Shown here in pieces: positions 1 to 7,039 of a stretch of 15,332 nt of DNA. Below the pieces are notes generated by a model. The model had not been told where the DNA came from. It ran no database searches and saw only the letters and a program-made list of their open reading frames with translations. Each line of letters opens with the position of its first letter. Position 1 is the stretch's first letter. The position numbers and the translations under genes were made by a program. Source of the stretch: Bradyrhizobium sp. CCH5-F6 (GTDB taxonomy: Bacteria; Pseudomonadota; Alphaproteobacteria; Rhizobiales; Xanthobacteraceae); the NCBI RefSeq assembly GCF_001556045.1, contig NZ_LSIC01000027.1, forward strand, positions 1 through 15,332, written 5' to 3'.

Positions 1-156
1 CCCCTTCGGCTGCTGCTTCGGTTTTCCGTCAGGGCCCGCCTCTGGCTGGGCCTGTGCGACGACGAGCGGCGCGCTTTGCGCATGCGATGCGGAGCTTGCG
101 ATTTGCATCGCGGTCAGAGCCGTCGTTGCAAGCAGCACGAAACGAAGGTTGGTCAT
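1..156 (-). CDS. N-terminus of a secreted, proline/glutamine-rich protein, possibly OmpA family (partial)
   Basis: Only the first 52 codons lie in the window; the gene continues past the left edge. The protein begins MTNLRFVLLATTALTAMQ, a short n-region followed by a hydrophobic core. A likely signal-peptidase site follows near the SHAQS motif at residues 30-34, so export to the periplasm or outer membrane is expected. The mature part starts with a low-complexity stretch rich in Gln, Pro, Lys and Gly. From memory, Bradyrhizobium OmpA-family proteins with a long Pro/Ala linker begin in this way, but no OmpA domain is visible here, so the family is an inference. The ATG at 156 is preceded by a GGGGAAG stretch that could serve as a weak ribosome binding site. 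The gene lies 186 bp beyond the proline-rich ORF on the same strand and probably has its own promoter. Confidence 0.7.
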   Translation of the reverse strand, partial: MTNLRFVLLATTALTAMQIASSASHAQSAPLVVAQAQPEAGPDGKPKQQPKG

Positions 157-342
157 GGTGGCGAACTTCCCCGGAAGGTTCTTTGACGAAGTGTTGGGAT
201 GAACAGCTACGCGTTAGGCCGCATTGTGGCGGGCACAACGACGGCGGCCCGATTTATTTCTGCACGCAAATCACCTCACTATGGTGACGTTCATTGCGCA
301 TTCAGACCCAGCTTGCAATCGCCGCACGTGTGATTGCCAGGC
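157..342. other. Intergenic region upstream of the partial secreted-protein gene
   Basis: These 186 bp separate the stop of the proline-rich ORF from the start of the secreted-protein gene, both on minus. They should contain the promoter of the latter, but I could not pick convincing -35/-10 boxes. There is an AT-richer patch near 250-270 and two small inverted repeats: TCACC/GGTGA at 271-275 and 283-287, and GCAATC/GATTGC at 315-320 and 332-337. Confidence 0.4.
315..337 (-). terminator. Possible hairpin terminator after the proline-rich ORF
   Basis: GCAATC (315-320) pairs perfectly with GATTGC (332-337) across an 11-nt loop. The hairpin begins five bases beyond the stop codon at 343-345 when read on the minus strand. 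There is no U-tract, so this would be at most a Rho-assisted or weak terminator. The call is tentative. Confidence 0.22.
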
Positions 343-585
343 TCATGCGAGATCCCGCGGCGAACTTGCGTCCGTCGCAGGATTTGGCGTGAGCGGTCCG
401 TTCGGTCCGCGCGATGGAATCTCCTCGGGCGTACGGCCCGGCAATTCGTCGGGCCGCGGTGATTCCCCGGGCTCGCGCACCGGCGGTGCGATTTCAGGCT
501 GCGGATTGCCGGGCGGGATTCCGGGCGGTGGCTCGGTCGGCGTGCCGGGCGTCGCCGGCGGAATCTCGGGCGGCTCGATCGGCAT
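343..585 (-). CDS. Small proline-rich protein of unknown function
   Basis: An 80-residue protein made almost entirely of short proline motifs: PPEIPPATPGTP near the N-terminus, then EPPPGIPPGNPQPEI, then DELPGRTPEEIPSRGP. No signal peptide or transmembrane segment is visible, and it is expected to be disordered. I recall similar short PPG/PEIP-rich hypothetical proteins in rhizobia but know no function for them. The ATG at 585 overlaps the stop of the upstream FMN-binding gene as TGATG, a typical arrangement for translational coupling. This supports it as a real gene rather than a chance ORF. A GTG one codon upstream (588) is an alternative start. Risk remains because proline-rich frames arise easily in G+C-rich DNA. 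Confidence 0.6.
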   Translation of the reverse strand: MPIEPPEIPPATPGTPTEPPPGIPPGNPQPEIAPPVREPGESPRPDELPGRTPEEIPSRGPNGPLTPNPATDASSPRDLA

Positions 586-1070
586 CACATCGAGACCTTG
601 CGGTTCTCGCCGATGTCGGGGCGCGTATTCGTGACCGCCGCGGCCGCCATCTTCACATAGGAGATCACCGTTCCCGGCGAATCCCAGAACTCGGCGTCGT
701 CAGGCGTGACCTTGAGCACGCGAATGTTGGGGTCCTCCGCAGAGTCCCACCACGCCTTGGCCGGTGTCGAGAACAGCTCCTTGATCTTGCCGCGGTCGTT
801 CGAGACGACGGCCGTGCCGGTCAGCGAGACGTATTTCTGGCTGCCGGCATCCGCGAATGAGAGATTGATCGAAGGATTGCGCGCGATCTCATCGTCCTTG
901 TGACGCCGTGCATCAGTCAGGAAAAAGATCGTGTTCGCGTCGCGGTCGAGATAGGCGCTCATCGGTCGCGCGCGGAGCTTGTCACCGTCGCGCGTGACCA
1001 GCATCGCGAATCCGATTGTCTTCATCAGATCCCAGACGCGATCGACGTCGCGGGCATTGTCGTTGGCCAT
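585..1070 (-). CDS. Pyridoxamine 5'-phosphate oxidase-family protein (general stress protein 26 type)
   Basis: A 161-residue protein with the FMN-binding split-barrel fold. Recognisable pieces are the first strand FAMLVTRDGDKLRARPM (about 21-37), the IFFLTDARRHKDDEIARNP segment (about 48-66), the SLTGTAVV strand (82-89) and the C-terminal KAWWDSAEDPNIRVLKVTP region (105-123). The last segment is typical of the general-stress-26 branch rather than of PdxH itself. Members bind flavin and are linked to stress responses, but the substrate is usually unknown, so I assign no reaction. The start is well supported: AAGGAG lies seven bases before the ATG. It lies 66 bp downstream of the VOC gene's upstream neighbour boundary on the same strand and overlaps the proline-rich ORF by one base. 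Confidence 0.88.
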   Translation of the reverse strand: MANDNARDVDRVWDLMKTIGFAMLVTRDGDKLRARPMSAYLDRDANTIFFLTDARRHKDDEIARNPSINLSFADAGSQKYVSLTGTAVVSNDRGKIKELFSTPAKAWWDSAEDPNIRVLKVTPDDAEFWDSPGTVISYVKMAAAAVTNTRPDIGENRKVSM

Positions 1071-1136
1071 GTCGTGCTCCTTGTTGCAAGGAACGATAAC
1101 GGCCTGCCCGAAACGATGTTCCTGCCGGAATCCTTG

Positions 1137-1526
1137 CTATTCCGGCGCGTGGCAGACGGCCTCGATATTGTGGCCGTCGGGGTCGAGCACGAACGCGCCG
1201 TAGTAGTTCGCATGGTAATGCGGGCGGATGCCGGGCGGACCGTTGTCGCGGCCGCCGGCCGCGATCGCCGCCTTGTAGAACGCATCCACCGTGGCGCGGT
1301 CCTTGGCCGCGATCGCGATATGCACCGGCTTGTTCATGGCGCCCTCCGCGCCGAACCAGAGGTCCGGCTTGCCGTCGGCGCCGAAGCCGGCGGCCGCGGC
1401 GTGTCCGGTCTGCTCGGCCGTCACTTCCATGATCAGGCCGTAGCCGAGCGGCGCCAGCGCCTTGGCGTAGAACGCTTTCGCGCGCTCATAGTCGGAGACG
1501 GAGAAACCCAAATGGTCGATCATCAT
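1137..1526 (-). CDS. VOC family protein (glyoxalase/bleomycin-resistance fold)
   Basis: A 129-residue single-domain vicinal oxygen chelate protein with two beta-alpha-beta-beta-beta modules. It starts with IDHLGFSVSDYERAKAFY and ends with YGAFVLDPDGHNIEAVCH. Candidate metal ligands are His5, His69 (KPVHIAIAA) and Glu122. The family includes lyases, dioxygenases and antibiotic-binding proteins; nothing here fixes the substrate. It lies 21 bp after the FkbM-type gene and 66 bp before the FMN-binding gene, all on minus, so a shared transcript is likely. The start is a double ATG (1526 and 1523). GGAGG lies two bases before the first and five before the second, so the second ATG may be the one used. 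Confidence 0.9.
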   Translation of the reverse strand: MMIDHLGFSVSDYERAKAFYAKALAPLGYGLIMEVTAEQTGHAAAAGFGADGKPDLWFGAEGAMNKPVHIAIAAKDRATVDAFYKAAIAAGGRDNGPPGIRPHYHANYYGAFVLDPDGHNIEAVCHAPE

Positions 1527-1547
1527 AACCTCCGCAGGTCGTTCCCG

Positions 1548-2372
1548 TCAGCGTGACAGGAAGGTATTGCTCCGCGTCTTGCGCGCAACCGAATAACCGC
1601 GCGCGACCATGTCGGCAATACAATCCTGCTGCCATTCGTCGTGTGACAGATGTTCGATCACCACCGCGCGCGGCCACAGCAATTGCGGCGCGTCGCGGAA
1701 GAAGCCGATCAGCACGCGGTCTTCAAAACCCTCGACGTCGATCTTCAGTGAATCGACCTGCGTGACGCCGGCTTCTTCGAGAATGCGCGTCAGCCGCAGC
1801 GACGGGACCTTGATGGCATCAGTGCTGGCCGTGCCGGTGACGACGTGCGTGGCACCGAGATTGCCGCCGCCGCTCTCGATCATCAGCTCGCCGTCGCTGT
1901 CACCGGCGGCCGCCTGCACCAGGCGCACCTGCGCCGCTTTCGACGCGGCGTGATTGAACGAGAGTCGTGCAAACGTCAGCGGATGCGGCTCGATGGCAAC
2001 CACCCTGCCCGTGGGGCCGACCTGGCGCGCCATCACCAGCGCAAAGGTACCGACATTGGCGCCGATATCGACAAACGTGCCGCCCGCCGGGGTGTGCTGG
2101 CGCAGGAAGTCGAGTTCGTCGAGATTGTAATCGGGATTGAACAGCGCGCCGCGCTCGGTTGCGCTGCCCTGGTGATAGAAGCGGAACGAGGCGCCCTGGT
2201 ATTGCACGTCGATCGGACCGCCGCGCAGCAGGTTGACCAGCCGCGACATCCATGGCCGGAACGCGCCGCGCTTCAGGCCCGAGCGCTGCGCGAGGCGGAT
2301 GATCGCGGTCTGCGCTGCATTCGGCGCAAATGAGCCGAACGGCGCGGACGAAGGGGCATTGTCGGTCGTCAA
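1548..2372 (-). CDS. FkbM family SAM-dependent methyltransferase
   Basis: A Rossmann-fold methyltransferase of about 274 residues. The SAM-binding motif FVDIGANVGTF is at residues 100-110, the acidic post-strand-2 motif VVAIEPHP at 124-131, and the family hallmark LKIDVEGFEDRVL at 209-221. FkbM proteins O-methylate sugars, polyketides or glycans; the acceptor here cannot be told. I chose the TTG at 2372 because GAGGA lies eight bases upstream and the resulting N-terminus reads MTTDNAPSSAP. The ATG at 2405 (11 residues longer) is an alternative but has no well-placed ribosome binding site. The open frame continues to 3029, but that part is antisense to the ABC transporter. The gene is first in a likely operon with the VOC and FMN-binding genes. 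Confidence 0.88.
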   Translation of the reverse strand: MTTDNAPSSAPFGSFAPNAAQTAIIRLAQRSGLKRGAFRPWMSRLVNLLRGGPIDVQYQGASFRFYHQGSATERGALFNPDYNLDELDFLRQHTPAGGTFVDIGANVGTFALVMARQVGPTGRVVAIEPHPLTFARLSFNHAASKAAQVRLVQAAAGDSDGELMIESGGGNLGATHVVTGTASTDAIKVPSLRLTRILEEAGVTQVDSLKIDVEGFEDRVLIGFFRDAPQLLWPRAVVIEHLSHDEWQQDCIADMVARGYSVARKTRSNTFLSR

Positions 2373-2447
2373 GCAGGCAGTCCTCGTTGCAAGCGGCGCA
2401 TGCATAGCCGGTTTTGCCGCGGACTCCAACGCTCGATCCCAGGTGTT

Positions 2448-2587
2448 GTCGCGGAGCGCGAAGCGAGCCCGCGACCCATAACCCCAGGAATATTGTGATG
2501 CGAGACGCCCACTCCGGGTCTCACCAGATTGCTTCCTGTGGGTATGGTCCCGAATCGGCGCGCGCTTGGGGCGGGCTTGTCCGGGAC
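2448..2587. repeat. Structured intergenic repeat with three hairpins
   Basis: This element sits between the ABC transporter stop and the FkbM start. It contains GTCGCGG/CCGCGAC (2448-2454 with 2469-2475). A long stem follows, in which CCATAACCCCAGGAA (2476-2490) pairs with TTCCTGTGGGTATGG (2533-2547) at 13 of 15 positions. Inside it is a smaller GAGAC/GTCTC hairpin (2502-2506 with 2518-2522). Last comes GTCCCG/CGGGAC (2547-2552 with 2582-2587). I remember closely similar sequence dispersed in Bradyrhizobium intergenic regions, but only one copy is in this window. It may also help end the upstream transcript. Confidence 0.6.
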
Positions 2588-2602
2588 GACGTCGAGAGAG
2601 CT

Positions 2603-4558
2603 TTACGTCTTTTTCGCCGCCGCCTTGCGCTGGCGCAGGAAGCGGCCGAGCAGCTTGCGCTTGCCCTTGCGCGGAATCAGGTCGATGTCGCTGACGAGCT
2701 TGGCGCCGCCCTTGCGGCGCTCCAGCACGATCTTGCGGCTGTGGAAGGCTTCGAGCTCGGCGCGATGCGCGACGCTGACGATGGTCGCTTTCGGCAGCGC
2801 GTCGGTGACCATCTTCATCATCTTGTCCTGGCTCTTCTCGTCGAGCGCCGAGGTCGCCTCGTCGAGCACGACGATGTCGGGGCTGTGCAGCAGCAGCCGT
2901 GCAAAGGCGAGGCGCTGCTTCTCTCCGCCCGACAGCGTCTGGTCCCAGGGTGCCTCCTCCTCGATTTTCTCCTTGAGATGATCGAGCCCGACCTTGTGCA
3001 GGGCTTCGCCGATCTCCTCGATGGTCCAATCGTCGGCCGCGCCGGGATAGGCCACCGCGCGGCGCAGGGATCCCGAGGGCACGTAGGGCCGCTGCGGCAG
3101 CATGAACAGACGCCGGTCGGGATGGAAGTTGACGCTGCCGCCGCCCCAGGGCCAGAGCCCGGCGATGGCGCGCACCAGCGTGCTCTTGCCGGTGCCGGAT
3201 TCGCCGGCGACCAGCAGCCGCTCGCCGGGCTCGATCACGACCTCGGTCTCGCCGACCACGGCGGTGCCGTCGTCGAGCGTGACCGAGAGATCCTTCATCT
3301 CCAGCATCGCATCGTTGCTGGTCTCGCCGCGCTTGATGCGGCCGAGCCCGTCACCTCGCTCGGCGCGTTCGAGGCCGTCGAGCGACATCATCAGCGAGGC
3401 GATGCGGCGGGCGCAGGCGTTCCAGTCGGCGAGCCGCGGATAATTGTCGACCAGCCAGCCGAACGCACCCTGTACGATCGTGAAGGCCGAGGCCGCCTGC
3501 ATCACCTGTCCGAGCGTCATGCTGCCGTCGAGGAATTTGGGCGCACACAGCAGGAGAGGGACCACGGGAGCAACGAGGCTGGAGCCCTGCGACACCAGCG
3601 TCGTGCGCATGTGTTGTCCGGCGAGCCGCGCCCATTGCCGCAACACGCGCGTGAAATTGCGGTCGATGCCCTCACGCTCTTCCTGTTCCCCGCCGAGCAG
3701 CGCGATGCTCTCGCCGTTCTCGCGCACCCGGGTCAGGGTGTAGCGGAAGTCGGCTTCCGCCTGGTTCTTGTCCTCGGAGACCTGCACGAAGCGCCGGCCG
3801 ATCACCAGGATCGAGCCGGACGCGATCGCGGCGTAGAGGATCGCGGCAATCACGAGGAAACCGGGAATGGTGATGCTGGACCCGCCGAGCGTCACGGTGA
3901 GCGCGCCGCCGATGGTCCAGAGCACGACGATGAAGGTTATGGCCGACAGCAGCGCGGATGTGACGCCGGCGAGGAAATCTACTGGGGAATCGGTCGCGAC
4001 GCGCAAATCCTCCGCGATCCGGTATTCGGGATTTTCGTGGTCGCCGCCGACGAGGTTGAGCTGGTAGTAACGCCCGTTCTTGAGCCATCGCGTCAACACG
4101 CTCGCCGTGAGCCAGGCGCGCCAGCGCCGCTGGATGCCCATGCGCGCGAACACCTGTGCCACGCCGAGCACGATGCTGCCGATCGCGAGCGGGAAGAACA
4201 CCGCGGTGAGATGGAAGACACTCGCCGCATCGCGCTTTTCGATGGCATCAAAAATGGCGCGATTCCAGACATTGATGCCGTATTGGAAGCCGACGGTCAG
4301 CACGATGAGCACGCCGAGGCCGATCGAGTACGGCCAGGCGAGGCGATCACCGCTGCGTGCCCAGAAGCCGCGCGCGCTGATCCAGAACCGCGTCAGCAGA
4401 TAATCCTTGCGGGCCTGCTCGGCCTCCTCGCGCGACAGTTCGGGATCGGGTTCGAGCAGCTCGGGCGGCGGCGGCGCTACCTCATCGCCATTCTCGTCCT
4501 TGATCTCGACAATGGGCGGCTTCTTGCCCGGTTCGCGCTTTTCGGCCCGCTTGTGCAT
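2603..4558 (-). CDS. SbmA/BacA-like ABC transporter with fused ATPase (BclA/Rv1819c/YddA-type)
   Basis: A 651-residue fusion of membrane and nucleotide-binding domains. Residues 1-55 are charged and cytoplasmic. About 74-372 carry several hydrophobic segments plus the ENPEYRIAEDLR stretch (175-186), which matches the NPxxRIxxD motif of the SbmA/BacA and ABCD-like families. The ATPase has Walker A GESGTGKST (452-460), Q-loop LPQRPY (487-492), signature LSGGEKQ (542-548), Walker B DIVVLDEAT (561-569) and H-loop His598; all key residues are intact. The C-terminus is very basic. Relatives import peptides or long-chain acyl compounds; Bradyrhizobium BclA handles plant NCR peptides and mycobacterial Rv1819c has the same fused layout. 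Whether this is BclA itself or a paralogue cannot be decided here. It follows the hybrid kinase gene by 53 bp. No good ribosome binding site precedes the ATG. Confidence 0.9.
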   Translation of the reverse strand: MHKRAEKREPGKKPPIVEIKDENGDEVAPPPPELLEPDPELSREEAEQARKDYLLTRFWISARGFWARSGDRLAWPYSIGLGVLIVLTVGFQYGINVWNRAIFDAIEKRDAASVFHLTAVFFPLAIGSIVLGVAQVFARMGIQRRWRAWLTASVLTRWLKNGRYYQLNLVGGDHENPEYRIAEDLRVATDSPVDFLAGVTSALLSAITFIVVLWTIGGALTVTLGGSSITIPGFLVIAAILYAAIASGSILVIGRRFVQVSEDKNQAEADFRYTLTRVRENGESIALLGGEQEEREGIDRNFTRVLRQWARLAGQHMRTTLVSQGSSLVAPVVPLLLCAPKFLDGSMTLGQVMQAASAFTIVQGAFGWLVDNYPRLADWNACARRIASLMMSLDGLERAERGDGLGRIKRGETSNDAMLEMKDLSVTLDDGTAVVGETEVVIEPGERLLVAGESGTGKSTLVRAIAGLWPWGGGSVNFHPDRRLFMLPQRPYVPSGSLRRAVAYPGAADDWTIEEIGEALHKVGLDHLKEKIEEEAPWDQTLSGGEKQRLAFARLLLHSPDIVVLDEATSALDEKSQDKMMKMVTDALPKATIVSVAHRAELEAFHSRKIVLERRKGGAKLVSDIDLIPRKGKRKLLGRFLRQRKAAAKKT

Positions 4559-4611
4559 GAGCGGGCAACGCGAAGGAAATCAATCGGTTCCCTCGGGTTC
4601 CACGGGTCGGA

Positions 4612-6765
4612 TCACTCGGCAGCGCCATCCCGGACGCGCCGCGGCCGCGCGGCCCGGTGCAGAACCCGCGACAAGTCCTCGATCGAATAGGGCTTTTGCA
4701 CGAGATCGAAGCCGGCAGCGCCCTCCTGCGAAAGGGCCTGGCTGTAGCCGGTGGTCAGCACGACCGGCACGCCGATGCCGCGCTCGCGGATCGCCTGTGC
4801 CAGATCGAGCCCGGTCATCCCGGGCATCACCACGTCCGAGAACACGACGTCGAAACGATCCGCGTCGACGACGAGCTCGGCGAGCGCATCGGTTGCGTTG
4901 TCGACCAGCGTGATGCTGTAGCCGTGCTCGGTGAGGCCATCGGCGGCGAAATTGGCAAGCTCGATGTTGTCCTCGACCACCAGCACCGACATGCCGCTGC
5001 CGGCCACCGCCGGCGCCGTGTTGGGCGCCTGGCGTTGCGGCAGCAGGTCCGGCGGCACGCGCGGCAGATAGAGTGAGAAGGTGCTGCCTTGCCCCACCTC
5101 GCTCGCGACCGTCACCTCGCCGCCGGACTGCCGGGCAAAGCCGAACACCTGGGACAGGCCGAGGCCTGTGCCCTGGCCGACCTGCTTGGTGGTGAAGAAC
5201 GGCTCGAAGATGCGCCCCAAGCGGGCGGCGGGAATGCCGACGCCGGTGTCGCTGACGGTGACGCGGACGAAGCCATTCTGTCCCACGGCCGGCTTGGCCG
5301 AAAGGTGCACCAGCGTGTCCGGAGCGCTCGTCGTGGCCTCGACCTTGAAGATGATCCTGCCCTTGCCCTGCATGGCGTCGCGCGCGTTGGTCGCCATGTT
5401 GATCAGCGCCGTCTCGAACTGGCTGGCATCGGCATTGACGAGACACGGCTCCCCCGGCAGCCGCATGACGATTTCGACGGCGGGTCCGAGCAGCGTGACG
5501 AGCATATCGCGCAGCGACTCCAGCCGCGCGCCGACGTCGAACACTTCCGGCTTCAGGGTCTGGCGCCGCGCAAAGGCGAGCAGCTGCGACGTCAGCTTTG
5601 CCGCCCGCGCAACCGAATCGCCGATGGCCGTGATGTAGCGTTGCCGCCGCTCCTCCGTCAGTTGCGGCCGGTTCAGGAGGTCGACCGAGGCGCGGATCAC
5701 GGTCAGGAGGTTGTTGAAGTCGTGGGCGACGCCGCCAGTGAGCTGCCCGAGCGCTTCGAGGCGCTGGCTGTGCTTGAGCGCCTCCTCGGCCTCCCGCCGT
5801 TTTGCAGCTTCCGCCTGGAGGTGCCGGGTGCGCCGCAACGCGAGCGCGAGCAACAGAAACAGGAGCGCGGTGGCGGGAATGCCGAACACCAGATGCTGGC
5901 CGATGGTGGCGAGCCAGCGTGCGCGGATCGCCGAGGTCTCCAGCCCGGCGCTGACATAGATCGGATATTCGGCGAGGCGCTTGTAGCCAATGCGCCGCTC
6001 GATCCCGTCCGAGGGCCAGGCGACGGTGATGAGGCCATGCTCGGGATGCGCCGCGATCTTCTGGCCCACCGGTCCGGTCGGATCGAGCCTGAGGTCGCGG
6101 TCGAGCCGGGGAAAATGCGTGAGCATCGCGCCGTCGGTGCGGCCCATCGCGAAGAAAGTGCCGGGGTCCGATCCGATTCTGGCGTAAAAGCTCTCGAAAT
6201 ATTCCGGCAGGACGGAGGCCTGGATCACGCCGATGAAACTGCCATCGTCGGAGTCGCGGCGCCGGCTCACGCCGAAGAAGCGTGCGCCCTGATAGGGCGG
6301 CCGTGGCGTCAGGGCCGTGCCGATGAAAGTGCCGATGCTCTGGTCTATGTGGGCATAGAAATAGTCGCGGTCCGCAAAGCTCAGCTCCGGCGGCGGCGAG
6401 ACGAGGCTGTTGACCAACGCCTTTCCGTCCGCGTCGAAGATCCAGGCCGATTTGAGCTGCGGCAGCGAATCCGGCAGCCGCTTCAGGCGGCGGTGCAGGG
6501 CCGGCTCGCGCGAGATGATGACATCGTCGGGAAGACCGCGCACGACCTCGTTGAGCTCGGCGAGGCTGCGGTCGATGGTCTCGAACACCTTGAGCGCGTG
6601 CTCATGAGCGACGTCGAGGGTGCGCTCGATCTCGCGGTCGGCGATGTCGCGGGTCGATGTGTAGGAGATCGTTGCGGTGATGGCGAACAGCGCAATCGGC
6701 AGCGCCAGGGATGCAGCCATCATCCACTGTAGAAGCCTCAGCGAATTGCGATGCGCGCCCTGCAC
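4612..6765 (-). CDS. Membrane-bound hybrid sensor histidine kinase with C-terminal receiver
   Basis: A 717-residue kinase. A transmembrane helix (about 16-35) is followed by a periplasmic sensor of about 250 residues that looks like a Cache/PAS-like ligand domain (SAWIFDADGKALVNS 106-120, ADRDYFYAHI 131-140). A second helix lies at about 290-310, then a short coiled-coil linker. The HisKA domain has phospho-acceptor His348 in GGVAHDFNNLL. The ATPase domain shows the N-box NMATNARDAM (456-465), G1 DTGVGIP (506-512) and G2 GTGLGLS (532-538). The fused receiver (about 593-703) has phospho-acceptor Asp644 in VFSDVVMPG and Lys691. No separate response regulator lies nearby, so output may go through another regulator. 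The GTG start at 6765 has AGGGA about ten bases upstream. The ABC transporter follows after 53 bp, suggesting co-transcription. Confidence 0.92.
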   Translation of the reverse strand: MQGAHRNSLRLLQWMMAASLALPIALFAITATISYTSTRDIADREIERTLDVAHEHALKVFETIDRSLAELNEVVRGLPDDVIISREPALHRRLKRLPDSLPQLKSAWIFDADGKALVNSLVSPPPELSFADRDYFYAHIDQSIGTFIGTALTPRPPYQGARFFGVSRRRDSDDGSFIGVIQASVLPEYFESFYARIGSDPGTFFAMGRTDGAMLTHFPRLDRDLRLDPTGPVGQKIAAHPEHGLITVAWPSDGIERRIGYKRLAEYPIYVSAGLETSAIRARWLATIGQHLVFGIPATALLFLLLALALRRTRHLQAEAAKRREAEEALKHSQRLEALGQLTGGVAHDFNNLLTVIRASVDLLNRPQLTEERRQRYITAIGDSVARAAKLTSQLLAFARRQTLKPEVFDVGARLESLRDMLVTLLGPAVEIVMRLPGEPCLVNADASQFETALINMATNARDAMQGKGRIIFKVEATTSAPDTLVHLSAKPAVGQNGFVRVTVSDTGVGIPAARLGRIFEPFFTTKQVGQGTGLGLSQVFGFARQSGGEVTVASEVGQGSTFSLYLPRVPPDLLPQRQAPNTAPAVAGSGMSVLVVEDNIELANFAADGLTEHGYSITLVDNATDALAELVVDADRFDVVFSDVVMPGMTGLDLAQAIRERGIGVPVVLTTGYSQALSQEGAAGFDLVQKPYSIEDLSRVLHRAARPRRVRDGAAE

Positions 6766-6933
6766 GGCTCCGGTCCCTGATCGTAAGCTTAACCGAATTT
6801 CGGGCCAGGAAGGAAGCAGCTTGTGGCTCTAACCAAGGGTTGCAGTCTTGTGAAGTCGCGCGCCTCGCGGGCGAGGAAGATTCTACTCAAATTGGATCTG
6901 ACTGTTCCAGCCGTGCGCCAGCCGAGATTCTGG

Positions 6934-6969
6934 CAGCCACCCCTCGCATCTTCGGACGAGGGGCGGCTG
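6934..6969 (-). terminator. Strong hairpin downstream of the GMC oxidoreductase
   Basis: CAGCCACCCCTCG (6934-6946) pairs with CGAGGGGCGGCTG (6957-6969) over 13 positions. In the minus-strand RNA the single imperfect pair is a G-U wobble; the loop is ten bases. The stem begins 70 bases past the GMC stop. No U-tract follows on either strand, so a factor-dependent terminator or a 3'-end stabilising structure is as likely as an intrinsic terminator. Confidence 0.42.
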
Positions 6970-7022
6970 GTTCGCGTAAAATGCGGAGCGATAGAGCGGG
7001 CTCGCACATCGGTTGTCTTTCG

Positions 7023-7038
7023 CGCCACCAGAGTGGCG
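7023..7038 (-). terminator. Short hairpin directly after the GMC stop codon
   Basis: CGCCAC (7023-7028) and GTGGCG (7033-7038) form a perfect 6-bp stem with a tetraloop. It starts one base after the stop codon at 7040-7042 on the minus strand. There is no U-tract. It may act with the larger hairpin at 6934-6969 to define the transcript end. Confidence 0.3.
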
Positions 7039-7039
7039 G

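Larger units (their letters stand above)
6766..7039. other. Intergenic region between the GMC oxidoreductase and the hybrid kinase
   Basis: These 274 bp hold no convincing gene. Two hairpins follow the GMC stop in the direction of minus-strand transcription (at 7023-7038 and 6934-6969). The promoter of the kinase gene should lie in 6766-6930, but no clear promoter boxes could be picked. Confidence 0.4.

Noticed and set aside
2406..3029. N-terminal extension of the FkbM methyltransferase
   Set aside because: It crosses the structured repeat and runs through the ABC transporter's ATPase region in another frame of the same strand, with an Arg/Gln-rich shadow composition.
2414..4690. 758-codon plus-strand open frame
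   Set aside because: It is antisense to the ABC transporter, whose motifs are all in the minus frame. The translated product is Arg/Ala/Glu-rich without recognisable domains, as expected for G+C-driven shadow frames.
5089..6732. 547-codon plus-strand open frame
   Set aside because: Antisense to the hybrid histidine kinase, whose catalytic motifs are intact on minus. Low-complexity product.
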